A DNA stretch of 64,000 nt from Neoroseomonas oryzicola (GTDB lineage: Bacteria > Pseudomonadota > Alphaproteobacteria > Acetobacterales > Acetobacteraceae), in the NCBI RefSeq assembly GCF_012163135.1, contig NZ_JAAVUP010000005.1, positions 1 to 64,000 on the forward strand. The letters run 5' to 3'. The first letter of the stretch is position 1. Each line of letters begins with the position of its first letter. Under the pieces are notes generated by a model. The model had not been told where the DNA came from and did not search any database. It saw nothing but the letters and a program-made list of their open reading frames with translations. A program made the position numbers and the translations under genes. Below are positions 26,623 to 35,392 of this stretch, piece after piece.

Positions 26623-27065
26623 CGCGGCTTCATAACATCTGCGCATGAAGCATGCTGATTATGGCATTTGACCGCAATAGCAGGCGCTTCCTAGGCTCCC
26701 GTTGACGTCGGACAACCGGCGTCACGGGAGAAATGCTTCGCACGCGGCCTAGGCCCCAGGGGGGACGCGCTGTGACCGATCAGGCAAATTGTCAGGACCC
26801 GTCTTTCTTGCCGCTGCCGCAGGCGACGATGCACGCCGGCAGCCCGTGCCTCAACAGCGACCAGCACCAACAGATGCGCCGGGAGGATCGCCGTCCCCGA
26901 GGGTGAGAGCGAGGGGATGGCGGTCCCGCCCGCCGATATGCCGACTGCAAGGAGCAGAGAGCGGATGACGACACGTCGCATGGCGCCGAGGCCACCACGG
27001 TGATGCACCGTCCGGATCCCCTGCCCGCCACGCCCACGGCCATCGACTGAAGGAGGATCCGGTCC
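26623..27065. other. Intergenic control region between LysR and importer operon
   Basis: About 440 bases without a confident gene. It should hold the divergent promoters of the LysR gene and the importer operon. It contains the REP-like hairpin at 26891-26920 and, at 27051-27056, a perfect AGGAGG ribosome site for the TTG start at 27066. A minus-strand open frame (26981 down to 26691, starting MRRVVIRSLLLAVGISAGG) looks weakly like a signal peptide, but its remainder is composition-like and no family was recognised, so it is not called. Confidence 0.6.
26891..26920. repeat. REP-like intergenic element D
   Basis: An imperfect stem pairs CCGTCCCC (26891-26898) with GGGGATGG (26913-26920), with one G-U-type mismatch. 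The loop and arm contain GAGGGTGAGAGCG (26899-26911), the reverse complement of the CGCTCTCACCCTC head of elements A and B. Confidence 0.5.
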
Positions 27066-28034
27066 TTGGGAACGGCCCGATACATCGTCCGGCGCCTGAT
27101 CTTCTCCGCCTTCCTGATCATCGGCGTGAGCATCATCCTCTTCGCCATGATCAACGCGATCGGCAACCCGATCGAGATCCTTCTCGCCGAACGTCCGGGG
27201 ATCACCGACGAGATTATCGAGTCCATCACCCAGTACTACGGCCTGGGCGGCAGCGTGACGGACCGCTACTTCACCTGGCTGGGCGCGATCATCCGCTTCG
27301 ATTTCGGCACCAGCATCATCTACAACCTGCCAGTCTCCGAGATGCTCCTGACCTACGGGCTCGAGACGCTGAAGATCCAGATCCCGGCGATCCTGATCGC
27401 GCTGCTGGTGTCGGTCCTCATCTCCGTCCTCGCGGCGACGCGCCAGTACAGCCGCATCGATTTCGGCGTCATCGCCGGCGCCATGGTGGGTCATTCGCTG
27501 CCCGGCTTCCTGCTGGGCATCCTGCTGATCCTGCTCTTCTCCTACTGGCTCGGTGTCCTGCCGTCCTACGGCGCCTATTCGACGCGCAACCTGCTGATGG
27601 ACAGCATGGTCATCGACGGGCTGTGGCACATGGTCCTGCCGGTCGCGATGCTCGCCTTCTTCAATACGGCCACTCTGACGCTGCTGCTGCGGGCCTCGCT
27701 GGTGGATGTCCTGCGGCAGGACTTCATCACGGCCGCACGCGCCTCCGGCCTGCCGGAGCGCCGCGTGGTCTTCGGGCACGCTCTGCGCAACGCCTTCATC
27801 CCGGTGCTGACCTATCTCGGCATCCTGTTCGGCCTGATGCTCGGCACGGCGCCGGTGACCGAGACGGTCTTCACCTGGCCCGGCCTCGGGGCGCTCTACA
27901 TCATGGCGATCCAGCAGCTCGACTATCCGCTCATCATGGGGGCGACGATGATCATCACCTTCATGCTGGTGACGGCGACGCTGCTGACCGACATCGCCTA
28001 TGTCATCATCGACCCGCGCATCCGGCTCGCCTGA
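27066..28034 (+). CDS. Peptide-type ABC permease, DppB-like
   Basis: A 322-residue permease with about six membrane segments. The coupling loop reads D-F-I-T-A-A-R-A-S-G, and the end is the family D-P-R-I-R-L. The usual GDP motif after the first helix is replaced by an I-G-N-P-I-E-I variant. The start codon is TTG, chosen because a perfect AGGAGG lies nine bases upstream. It is the first gene of the second peptide-type importer (27066-32726) and is followed after 2 bases by the DppC-like gene. Confidence 0.9.
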   Translation: MGTARYIVRRLIFSAFLIIGVSIILFAMINAIGNPIEILLAERPGITDEIIESITQYYGLGGSVTDRYFTWLGAIIRFDFGTSIIYNLPVSEMLLTYGLETLKIQIPAILIALLVSVLISVLAATRQYSRIDFGVIAGAMVGHSLPGFLLGILLILLFSYWLGVLPSYGAYSTRNLLMDSMVIDGLWHMVLPVAMLAFFNTATLTLLLRASLVDVLRQDFITAARASGLPERRVVFGHALRNAFIPVLTYLGILFGLMLGTAPVTETVFTWPGLGALYIMAIQQLDYPLIMGATMIITFMLVTATLLTDIAYVIIDPRIRLA

Positions 28035-28036
28035 CC

Positions 28037-28987
28037 ATGGACAGCGAAGCCACCCCCACCGCAACCCTGCAGGCCGAGAACCTCGGCAGCCGACAAAGGC
28101 CGCCGGGCGTCTGGCGCCAGTCCTGGTATCGCTTCCGGCGCAACCGCGCCGGCATGTTGGGCCTCACGCTCGTCTCGCTGGTGGTGCTTATCGCAATCTT
28201 CTGCCCGCTACTCGCACCCTTCGATCCGAGCGACCAATCCGCGATGCTGCGCGGGGCCGCGCGGCGCGCACCGGATTCCATCCACCTGCTCGGCACCGAC
28301 CGCAATGGCTACGACGTGCTGAGCCGGATGCTCTACGGCGCCCGAACCGCGCTTGCGGTCGGGCTCGGCGCCATGGCCATCGCCTCCCTGATCGGCGTGA
28401 CGATCGGCGGCATCGCCGGCTACGCCGGTGGCATGACCGACGAGCTTCTGATGCGCTTCGCCGAGTTCTTCATGGTCATCCCGGTGTTCATCGTCATCCT
28501 CGCCGTGGTGCGCCTGTTCGGCATCGTCGTGGTGGGCACCTGGCTCGAGAACATCCCGAACCTCAACCTCATCACCATCATCGTGCTGCTGGGCTGCTTC
28601 GAGTGGCCGCCCATCGCCCGCATGGCGCGGGCGGAGTTCCTGCGGCTGAAGCACGCAGAGTTCGTCGAGGCGGCGGTCTGCATCGGTTCGCGCAAGCGCG
28701 ACATCCTGCTGCGCCACATCCTGCCCAACGCATTGCCGTCGCTGATCGTCCTCGTGGCGCTCGGCATCGGTGGAGCCATCCTGGCCGAGACGATGGTCAG
28801 CTTCCTCGGCTTCGGCGACCCCAAGGCGGTGTCCTGGGGCCAGTCGCTCTTCTTCAACTACGAGGCGCTGAAGGTCGCGCCCTGGGCCGTGCTGACCCCG
28901 GGCACCGCGATCTTCCTGACCGTACTCGGCTTCAACCTGCTCGCGGACGGCCTGACCGATGCCTTCAACCCTCGCCTCCGCCAGTAG
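28037..28987 (+). CDS. Peptide-type ABC permease, DppC-like
   Basis: A 316-residue DppC/OppC-type permease. After a soluble N-terminus of about 40 residues comes the first helix (residues about 45-65), then the L-L-G-T-D-R-N-G-Y-D block and the coupling loop E-F-V-E-A-A-V-C-I-G. It has longer loops than the copy at 17922, including a W-L-E-N-I-P-N-L-N segment between helices. ATG 28037 follows the DppB-like stop by 2 bases; the longer frame upstream is a shadow. Confidence 0.9.
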   Translation: MDSEATPTATLQAENLGSRQRPPGVWRQSWYRFRRNRAGMLGLTLVSLVVLIAIFCPLLAPFDPSDQSAMLRGAARRAPDSIHLLGTDRNGYDVLSRMLYGARTALAVGLGAMAIASLIGVTIGGIAGYAGGMTDELLMRFAEFFMVIPVFIVILAVVRLFGIVVVGTWLENIPNLNLITIIVLLGCFEWPPIARMARAEFLRLKHAEFVEAAVCIGSRKRDILLRHILPNALPSLIVLVALGIGGAILAETMVSFLGFGDPKAVSWGQSLFFNYEALKVAPWAVLTPGTAIFLTVLGFNLLADGLTDAFNPRLRQ

Positions 28988-28997
28988 CCCGGCGCCC

Positions 28998-30002
28998 ATG
29001 GCGGCGGCCCAGCCGCTGCTGGAGGTGCGCGACCTCAAGGTCCATTTCTTCACGCGCGAGGGCGTGGTGCGCGCGGTGGACGGCGTCGACTACAGCGTGA
29101 ACCGCGCCGAGACGCTTGGCATCGTCGGGGAGTCCGGGAGCGGCAAGACGGTTTCGAGCCTCGCGATGCTGCGCTTGGTACCGCCGCCGGCGCGGACGGT
29201 CGCCGGTCAGATCCTGTTCGACGGCGAGGACCTGCTGACGCGCACGCCCAAGCAGATGGCGGCGCTCCGTGGCCGGCACATCTCCATGATCTTCCAGAAC
29301 CCGGCGACGTCGCTCAATCCGATCTATTCCATCGGGGCGCAGCTGACCGAGATCCTGACCTGGCATGAGAAGGCCAGCCGCAGGGATGCCGAGGCCCGGG
29401 CAATCGAGCTCCTCGGCCTGGTAGGCATCTCCGATCCGGCGACGCGGCTGCGGCAGTATCCGCACGAACTTAGCGGCGGCATGCGGCAACGCATCGGCAT
29501 CGCTCGGGCGCTTCTGTGCAATCCCTCGCTGGTCCTGGCCGACGAGCCGACCACCGCGCTCGACGTCACGATCCAGGCGCAGATCCTGGAATTGCTGGCC
29601 GAGTTGCAGGCGCGCTTCCGGATGTCGATGGTGCTGGTCACGCACGACATGGGCGTCGTCGCGCGCATGGCGACCCGGATTACCGTCATGTATGCCGGGC
29701 GTGTCTGCGAGACCGCGGACGCCGCCACGATCTTCAATGCTCCGCAGCACCCCTATACGCGTGCGCTGCTCGAAAGCATGCCACGCATCGACCATTCCTA
29801 TGCGGGCCCGGCGCGTCGGGTGCTGCCGTCGATCCCGGGGCGGCCACCCAACCTCCTGAACCCGCCATCTGGGTGCCGCTTCCACGACCGCTGCCCCGAA
29901 GCCCAGGCCGAGTGCCGCTGCCTCCTGCCCGTAGAGACGGCTGTCGCGCCAGGCCATACCGTCAGCTGCCTCCGTCGCGGCAGCCCGGGGATCGCGGCAT
30001 GA
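28998..30002 (+). CDS. Peptide-type ABC importer ATPase, DppD-like
   Basis: A 334-residue ATPase: Walker A GESGSGKT (44-51), signature [12 protein letters not shown], Walker [14 protein letters not shown], and the C-terminal Cys motif GCRFHDRCPEAQAEC. ATG 28998 was chosen; ATG 28959, inside the end of the DppC-like gene, would add 13 residues (MPSTLASASSPAP) and is nearly as likely, since neither has a clear ribosome site. The stop overlaps the next ATG as ATGA. It pairs with the following DppF-like ATPase. Confidence 0.9.
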   Translation: MAAAQPLLEVRDLKVHFFTREGVVRAVDGVDYSVNRAETLGIVGESGSGKTVSSLAMLRLVPPPARTVAGQILFDGEDLLTRTPKQMAALRGRHISMIFQNPATSLNPIYSIGAQLTEILTWHEKASRRDAEARAIELLGLVGISDPATRLRQYPHELSGGMRQRIGIARALLCNPSLVLADEPTTALDVTIQAQILELLAELQARFRMSMVLVTHDMGVVARMATRITVMYAGRVCETADAATIFNAPQHPYTRALLESMPRIDHSYAGPARRVLPSIPGRPPNLLNPPSGCRFHDRCPEAQAECRCLLPVETAVAPGHTVSCLRRGSPGIAA

Positions 30003-30982
30003 GCGCGCTGCTCGAAGTCGAGGGACTCTCGAAATCCTACCCGGTGATGGAGCGGCGCCTGTTCCGCGCCCGGCAGCGCACAGAGATCCGCGCCGTCGAT
30101 GGCGTCTCCTTCAGCATCGCCGCCGGACAGACCCTCGGCCTGGTGGGTGAATCGGGCTGCGGCAAGACGACGACGGCACGCGCGATCCTGAACCTCGTGC
30201 AGCCGACGGAAGGCATGGTGCGCTTCCAGGGCGACGATATCGTGCCGATCTTCCGCCAGGGTGATCGCGCCCGGATCCTCGCAATCCGCCGGTCACTGCA
30301 ATACGTCTTCCAGGATCCGTGGCTGTCCCTCAATCCGCGCTGGACGATCGGCGAGACACTGCGAGAGCCCCTGCGCGTCCATCGCCCGGAGGCGCCGCAG
30401 ACCTGGGCTACGCGCGTCGACGAGTTGCTGCGCATGGTGGGCCTCGAGCCGCATCATGCCTGGCGCTACCCGCATGAGTTCAGCGGCGGCCAGCGGCAGC
30501 GGGTCGGCATCGCGCGGGCGCTCGCGGTCGAGCCGAAGCTGCTCATCCTGGACGAACCGGTCTCCTCCCTCGATGTCTCGGTGCGGGCGCAGATCCTCAA
30601 CCTTCTGGCGGAACTGCAGGACCGGCTCGGGCTCGCCTATCTCTACATCTCCCACGACCTGAGCTCGGTCCGCTTCATCAGCACGCATGTCGCGGTGATG
30701 TACCTCGGCAAGCTCGTCGAGATCGGGGAGGTCGACGAGATCTTCTCCCGCCCGCGCCATCACTATACGCGCGCACTCATGAGCGCGATCCCGGTGCCCC
30801 AGCCTGGCGCCGCGCAGACGCGGATCGCCCTGCAGGGCGAAGTGCCGAGCGCCCTGCGCCGGCCAAGCGGCTGCCCCTTCCATCCCCGCTGCGCCGCGGC
30901 CCTGCCCGTCTGCGCAGAGACCGAACCGATGCTGTCGCCGCCGGAGGCGGGCCACCGCACGGCATGTCACAACCCCGCGTGA
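29999..30982 (+). CDS. Peptide-type ABC importer ATPase, DppF-like
   Basis: A 327-residue ATPase: Walker A GESGCGKT (50-57), signature [12 protein letters not shown], Walker [20 protein letters not shown], and C-terminal [15 protein letters not shown]. It completes the ATPase pair of the second importer. The start overlaps the previous stop as ATGA, and the binding-protein gene starts 13 bases after its stop. Confidence 0.92.
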   Translation: MSALLEVEGLSKSYPVMERRLFRARQRTEIRAVDGVSFSIAAGQTLGLVGESGCGKTTTARAILNLVQPTEGMVRFQGDDIVPIFRQGDRARILAIRRSLQYVFQDPWLSLNPRWTIGETLREPLRVHRPEAPQTWATRVDELLRMVGLEPHHAWRYPHEFSGGQRQRVGIARALAVEPKLLILDEPVSSLDVSVRAQILNLLAELQDRLGLAYLYISHDLSSVRFISTHVAVMYLGKLVEIGEVDEIFSRPRHHYTRALMSAIPVPQPGAAQTRIALQGEVPSALRRPSGCPFHPRCAAALPVCAETEPMLSPPEAGHRTACHNPA

Positions 30983-30995
30983 ACGGAGAGAGACC

Positions 30996-32726
30996 ATGCG
31001 CATGAGCACCAAGCGCCGCACCCTGATGCAGGCCGCGGCAGCCTCGGTCGTTACCGCGGCTGTCGGACCGGCCCGTGCGGCACCGCCCTTCTTCCGGCTC
31101 TACCTCATGATCCCGAACAACCAGCCGGCGCGCATGATCTGGGGAACCCTCGCGGCGCAGCAGATGTCGCGCATCGGCATCGACGTCGTCTCGAGCTTCG
31201 TGCCCTTCACCGTCATCGCTCCGCGCCGGTCGCGCGGCGACGGGAAGCCGCATGCGGAGGGCGGCTGGGACGCCTATCTGGAGCGCTACTACTACAACGC
31301 CATCACGCCGACGCCGAATGCGCTGTTCCATAGTAGGCTGATGCCGCCGAGCGGCCAGAACTTCTACTACGTGAACGATCCGCAGATCGACAGCGCGCTC
31401 GACCGCATCGCCGGCACCATCGATCCCGCGCAGCGTGCGCAGGCCTATCGCGATTTCGAGAAACGCTGGTACGACACCGAGCCGATGACGATCCTGTTCT
31501 ATCCGGAGGACGTCATTGCGGTGAATCCGAAGCTGCGCGGCTTCGACTTCACCACCTTCAATCCGGTCTTCTATCCGAACCCGGAGAAGTGGACGATCGA
31601 AGGCGGCGGCAACAACGCGACCGCGGCTTTCGCCTCCTGGGCGCCGCCGTCTGCGCTGATCCCGATGTACAGCATCGGCTACAATGAATCGAACATCTTC
31701 GGCCCGATCTACAATCGCCTCTACGAATACGACAACTGGGAGAACAAGCGCCTCGAGCCCGCGCTCGCGACCGGCCACACCATGTCGCCCGACGGCAAGC
31801 ATTGGGTGATCACCCTGCGCCAGGGCGTGAAGTGGCATTCGGGCGAGGAATTCACCGCCGAGGACGTGAAGTTCACCTGGGACACTTTCCTCAACAAGGC
31901 CTACGGGTCTTCGATCCAGGCGACCGCTGAACAAGTGCTCGGCGGCCCCAACGCCTATCGCGTCACCGGCAAGCACGAGATCACCGTCGATCTGCCCGCC
32001 TACAACATGCTGTTCTTCGATTGGCTGCTCGGCGCGCAGGCGATCATGCCGAAGCACGCCTATGAGGGCATCCGGCCGGAGGCGCTGCGCGGCCACGTCG
32101 CGAGCACCTGGCTCGGCCGCTACAATGTCCGTACGTCGGACGGACGAAATTACACGGCGCAGGGCGGCATCGGCACCGGGCCCTGGATCGCGCAGGGCTA
32201 TGATCCGCAGCGGCGCGCCTACAAGTTCGCCCGCAACGAGAACTACTGGAAGCCGCACCCCGGCAACGTGAAGACCTTCTATGTCGTCAATATCCAAGGC
32301 ACGGATGCGGTGCTCTCAGCCTTGCGCGCGGGCGAGATCGACGCGCACGACCCCATGTACGACATCGGTCCGGTGGCGAGCACGATCGACGCTTCCTGGG
32401 GCAAGGTGCAGACCTTCGACAGCTTCAAGTGGCAGCACATCTGCTACAATCTACGCCATCCGGTGTTCGGCACCGGCGTCGAGACGCCGCTCGGCCGGCA
32501 GGACCCGTCCCGCGCAGCGGAGGCCGCCGCGTATATCCGCAAGGCGATCAGCCACGCCATGCCGCGCGAGCAGATCGTCCAGGAAATCGCCGGCGGCTAC
32601 GGCAAGCCCGGTACCGTGCCGATCCCCTACTCGGCGCCAGAGTATGACCGCGACATCCTGAAGCCGATCGCCTACGACCTCGACATGTCGCGGCAGTACC
32701 TCGAACGCGCCGGCTATCGCTACTGA
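30996..32726 (+). CDS. Peptide-type solute-binding protein with circularly permuted domain order
   Basis: A 576-residue periplasmic protein of the SBP_bac_5 family whose segments are in the wrong order. After a Tat-like signal (TKRRTLMQAAAASVVTAA, cut near residue 28), residues about 31-200 match what is normally the C-terminal part: the A-A-Q-Q-M-S-R-I-G-I-D-V strand, W-D-A-Y-L, D-P-A-Q-R-A-Q-A-Y and the E-P-M-T-I-L-F-Y-P end block. A linker near IEGGGNNATA (201-210) follows. Then residues about 211-576 match the normal N-terminal part: IYNRLYEYD, LEPALATGHTMSPDGKHW, LRQGVKWHSGEEFTAEDVKF. The protein ends at YLERAGYRY, which in relatives at 16322 and 37758 is the hinge just before the C-terminal part. 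The frame is continuous. It serves the importer at 27066-30982. Confidence 0.85.
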   Translation: MRMSTKRRTLMQAAAASVVTAAVGPARAAPPFFRLYLMIPNNQPARMIWGTLAAQQMSRIGIDVVSSFVPFTVIAPRRSRGDGKPHAEGGWDAYLERYYYNAITPTPNALFHSRLMPPSGQNFYYVNDPQIDSALDRIAGTIDPAQRAQAYRDFEKRWYDTEPMTILFYPEDVIAVNPKLRGFDFTTFNPVFYPNPEKWTIEGGGNNATAAFASWAPPSALIPMYSIGYNESNIFGPIYNRLYEYDNWENKRLEPALATGHTMSPDGKHWVITLRQGVKWHSGEEFTAEDVKFTWDTFLNKAYGSSIQATAEQVLGGPNAYRVTGKHEITVDLPAYNMLFFDWLLGAQAIMPKHAYEGIRPEALRGHVASTWLGRYNVRTSDGRNYTAQGGIGTGPWIAQGYDPQRRAYKFARNENYWKPHPGNVKTFYVVNIQGTDAVLSALRAGEIDAHDPMYDIGPVASTIDASWGKVQTFDSFKWQHICYNLRHPVFGTGVETPLGRQDPSRAAEAAAYIRKAISHAMPREQIVQEIAGGYGKPGTVPIPYSAPEYDRDILKPIAYDLDMSRQYLERAGYRY

Positions 32727-32797
32727 ATCGTTGCGCCGCCCTGCCCCTGGCGGGCGGGGCGGCGCCTTCCAGCCATCCTGACGATGAGATTTGACAG

Positions 32798-34141
32798 ATG
32801 AGCAGCCCGAAGCAGATCAGCCTCGGCCTTTCCATGCGCTACCTGGGCTACCACGCGGCCGCCTGGCGGCATCCTTCGGCGGATCCGGACGCGGCGTCGA
32901 AGTTCAGCCACTACCGCTACATCGCGCAGACGGCCGAAGCCGCGAAGATGGACATGGTCTTCCTCGCCGACGGGATCGGGCTGCGGACCAAGGACGAACC
33001 GCCCGGTGCGCTCTGCCGGTCACACCAGACGCTGGAGCTCGAGCCGCTGACGCTTCTCTCCGCTCTCTCGGCGGTGACGTCGCATATCGGCCTCGTCTCC
33101 ACGGCGTCCACCACCTACAACGAGCCCTATCACATCGCGCGCAAATGGGCCTCGCTGGATCACCTCAGCGGCGGTCGCGCCGGCTGGAACATCGTGACCT
33201 CCTGGTCGGATGCCGAGGCGCGCAACTTCAATCGCGACAAGCACATGGACTACGACCTGCGCTACGAACGCGCGGCCGAGTTCGTGGAAGTCGTGAAAGG
33301 CCTGTGGGATTCCTGGGAGGAGGACGCGCCGCTGTTCGACAAGGCGAGCGGCATCTTCTTCGACCAGTCGAAGCTCCATGCGCTGAACCATGACGGCAAG
33401 CACTTCAAGGTGAAGGGCCCGCTGACGATCAAGCGCACCCCGCAGGGGCGACCCATCCTGGTGCAGGCCGGGGCCGCGGAGCAGGGTCTCGAGATCGCCG
33501 CGCGCAGTGCGGACGTCGTCTATGCCGCGCCGCTCGATCTCGAATCCGCCAAGGCCTACTACGCGAACCTGAAGGGGCGCCTCGCCAAGTACGGACGGTC
33601 GCGCGACAGCCTCAAGATCATGCCGGGCGTGACGATCTTCGTCGGCCGCACGCGAGAGGAAGCGCGCGAGAAGTTCGACCTGCTGAACAGCTTGGTCGAA
33701 CCTCAGCTCGGGCTCTCCTACCTTTATGGCCAGATGGGCGACCTCTCGGCCTATCCGATCGACGGTCCGGTGCCCGAGCCCGAGAACCCCGTCGTGAAGA
33801 GCATGGCGAAGAACCTCCTCGCTCTGGCGCGGCGCGAGAACCTCACCATCCGCCAGCTCTACACCACCATCGCGGCGGGTTTCGGCGGCCGCATCCTGGT
33901 CGGCACGCCGAAGGACATCGTCGACGACATGCAGGCCTGGGTCGAAGCGGATGCGGCGGATGGCTTCAACCTCTGCCCGCCGGTCCTGCCGCTCGGCCTC
34001 GACGAGTTCGTCGAGTTGGTGCTTCCCGAGCTCCGGGCCCGTGGCATGTTCCGCACGGAGTATGCCGGGCAGACGCTGCGGGAGAATCTCGGGCTGACGC
34101 AGCCCGTGAACCGGTACGTGGGCGAAGCTGCCGTGGCCTGA
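32798..34141 (+). CDS. NtaA/EmoA/DmoA-family FMN monooxygenase (3)
   Basis: A 447-residue monooxygenase, clearly a paralogue of the copy at 24198 (shared L-G-Y-H-A-A-A-W-R-H-P start, GRAGWNIVTSWS, ERAAEFVEVVKGLWD). It follows the permuted binding protein by 71 bases on the same strand, so it is probably the first catabolic step on whatever the second importer takes up. It requires FMNH2 supplied by a separate flavin reductase, none of which is visible in the window. Known family substrates include NTA, EDTA and organosulfur compounds. Confidence 0.9.
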   Translation: MSSPKQISLGLSMRYLGYHAAAWRHPSADPDAASKFSHYRYIAQTAEAAKMDMVFLADGIGLRTKDEPPGALCRSHQTLELEPLTLLSALSAVTSHIGLVSTASTTYNEPYHIARKWASLDHLSGGRAGWNIVTSWSDAEARNFNRDKHMDYDLRYERAAEFVEVVKGLWDSWEEDAPLFDKASGIFFDQSKLHALNHDGKHFKVKGPLTIKRTPQGRPILVQAGAAEQGLEIAARSADVVYAAPLDLESAKAYYANLKGRLAKYGRSRDSLKIMPGVTIFVGRTREEAREKFDLLNSLVEPQLGLSYLYGQMGDLSAYPIDGPVPEPENPVVKSMAKNLLALARRENLTIRQLYTTIAAGFGGRILVGTPKDIVDDMQAWVEADAADGFNLCPPVLPLGLDEFVELVLPELRARGMFRTEYAGQTLRENLGLTQPVNRYVGEAAVA

Positions 34142-34237
34142 GCGGACGGCAAGCCCGCGGCGTGCTACGATCGGCGCGCTGCGGACCGGCCACGAACCGC
34201 CACCTCCGCGCGCAAAGGACTGACGGAGGAGGCGGCA

Positions 34238-35392
34238 ATGACCATCGGGTTGCTCGACGCGCAGGGCCTGTCCGAAACGCATGCGGCGATGCGCGACACG
34301 GCCCGGCGCTTCGCAGCGGCCGAGGTAGCCCCCATCGCCGCGGAGCTCGACGAGAGCGAGACCTATCCCTCCGAGCTGTACCGCAACATCGCCCGCGCCG
34401 GTCTCTTTGGGATTACCGTGCCTGAATCGCTCGGCGGCGCCGGTGCCGATGCGCTGGCCTATGCGTTGGTGATGGAGGAACTCTCGCGCGGCTATGCCTC
34501 GGTCGCCGACCAGGTCGGGCTTGTCGAGTTGCTCGGAACGCTGCTGACGCAACACGGGACCCCGGCGCAGCAGGCGCGCTACCTCTCAGCGTTGCTGAGT
34601 GCCGAACGGCGTTGCGCCTATGCGCTGACCGAGGCCGGGGCCGGATCGGACCTCGGCTCCCTGAAGACCGAGGCGCGGCGGGACGGCGCCGGCTGGGTGC
34701 TGAACGGCGCGAAGCTGTGGATCCACAACGCGCCGGTGGCGGATTTCGCGGCGGTGCTCGCGCGGACTGATCCCACGGCCGGGCATCGAGGGATGTCGGT
34801 GTTCCTGGTGGACCTCGACCTGCCCGGCGTTTCGCGGGGACGCAAGGAACACAAGATGGGGCAGCGCGCCTCCCCAGTCGGCGGGCTGACCTTCGACGAT
34901 GTGCGGCTGCCCGGCGAGGCCCTGCTCGGCACCGAGGGTCGCGGCTTCCACATGATGATGTCGGTGCTCGACAAGGGGCGCGTCGGCATCGCGGCGCTGG
35001 CGCTCGGCATCCTGATGGCCGCGCTCGAGGAAAGCCTCTCCTACGCGAAGCAGCGCGTGCAGTTCGCCAAGCCGATCGCCGAGTTCCAGGCCGTGCAGTG
35101 GATGATCGCGGACATGGCCAAGGACATCCAGGCGGCAAGGCTGATGATCATGGAGGCGGCGCGGCTGTTGGACAGCGGCGGCAAGGCGACGCTCGCGGCC
35201 AGCATGGCGAAGTGCTTCGCCGCGGATGCGGCCGTGGGGCGCACCGCGGACGCGGTGCAGATTCACGGCGGTTCCGGCTATATCCGCGGCGTGCGGGTCG
35301 AACGGCTCTACCGCGACGCCAAGATCACCCAGATCTATGAAGGCACCAACCAAATCCAGCGCATGATCATGGCGCGGACCCTGCTGACATAG
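34238..35392 (+). CDS. Acyl-CoA dehydrogenase
   Basis: A 384-residue acyl-CoA dehydrogenase with the family blocks A-Y-A-L-T-E-A-G-A-G-S-D in the middle, Q-I-H-G-G-S-G-Y near the end and the catalytic base Glu368 in IYEGTNQIQR. It is a soluble FAD enzyme that makes enoyl-CoA and passes electrons to ETF. The ribosome site is a strong GGAGGAGG. The Glu position fits short- or branched-chain and glutaryl-type members. It converges on the MaoC gene at 35367, overlapping its end by 26 bases. Enoyl-CoA hydratases, MaoC proteins and a CoA-transferase follow within 12 kb. Confidence 0.93.
   Translation: MTIGLLDAQGLSETHAAMRDTARRFAAAEVAPIAAELDESETYPSELYRNIARAGLFGITVPESLGGAGADALAYALVMEELSRGYASVADQVGLVELLGTLLTQHGTPAQQARYLSALLSAERRCAYALTEAGAGSDLGSLKTEARRDGAGWVLNGAKLWIHNAPVADFAAVLARTDPTAGHRGMSVFLVDLDLPGVSRGRKEHKMGQRASPVGGLTFDDVRLPGEALLGTEGRGFHMMMSVLDKGRVGIAALALGILMAALEESLSYAKQRVQFAKPIAEFQAVQWMIADMAKDIQAARLMIMEAARLLDSGGKATLAASMAKCFAADAAVGRTADAVQIHGGSGYIRGVRVERLYRDAKITQIYEGTNQIQRMIMARTLLT

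Noticed and set aside
26691..26981. A small minus-strand frame with a signal-like start (MRRVVIRSLLLAVG)
   Set aside because: No ribosome site, no family, and the remainder looks like noise. Mentioned in the intergenic entry only.
31590..31630. Assembly artefact as the cause of the permuted binding protein
   Set aside because: The frame is continuous across the join, a proper signal peptide precedes the moved half, and the two ends fall exactly at the domain hinge. Still listed as something to confirm.
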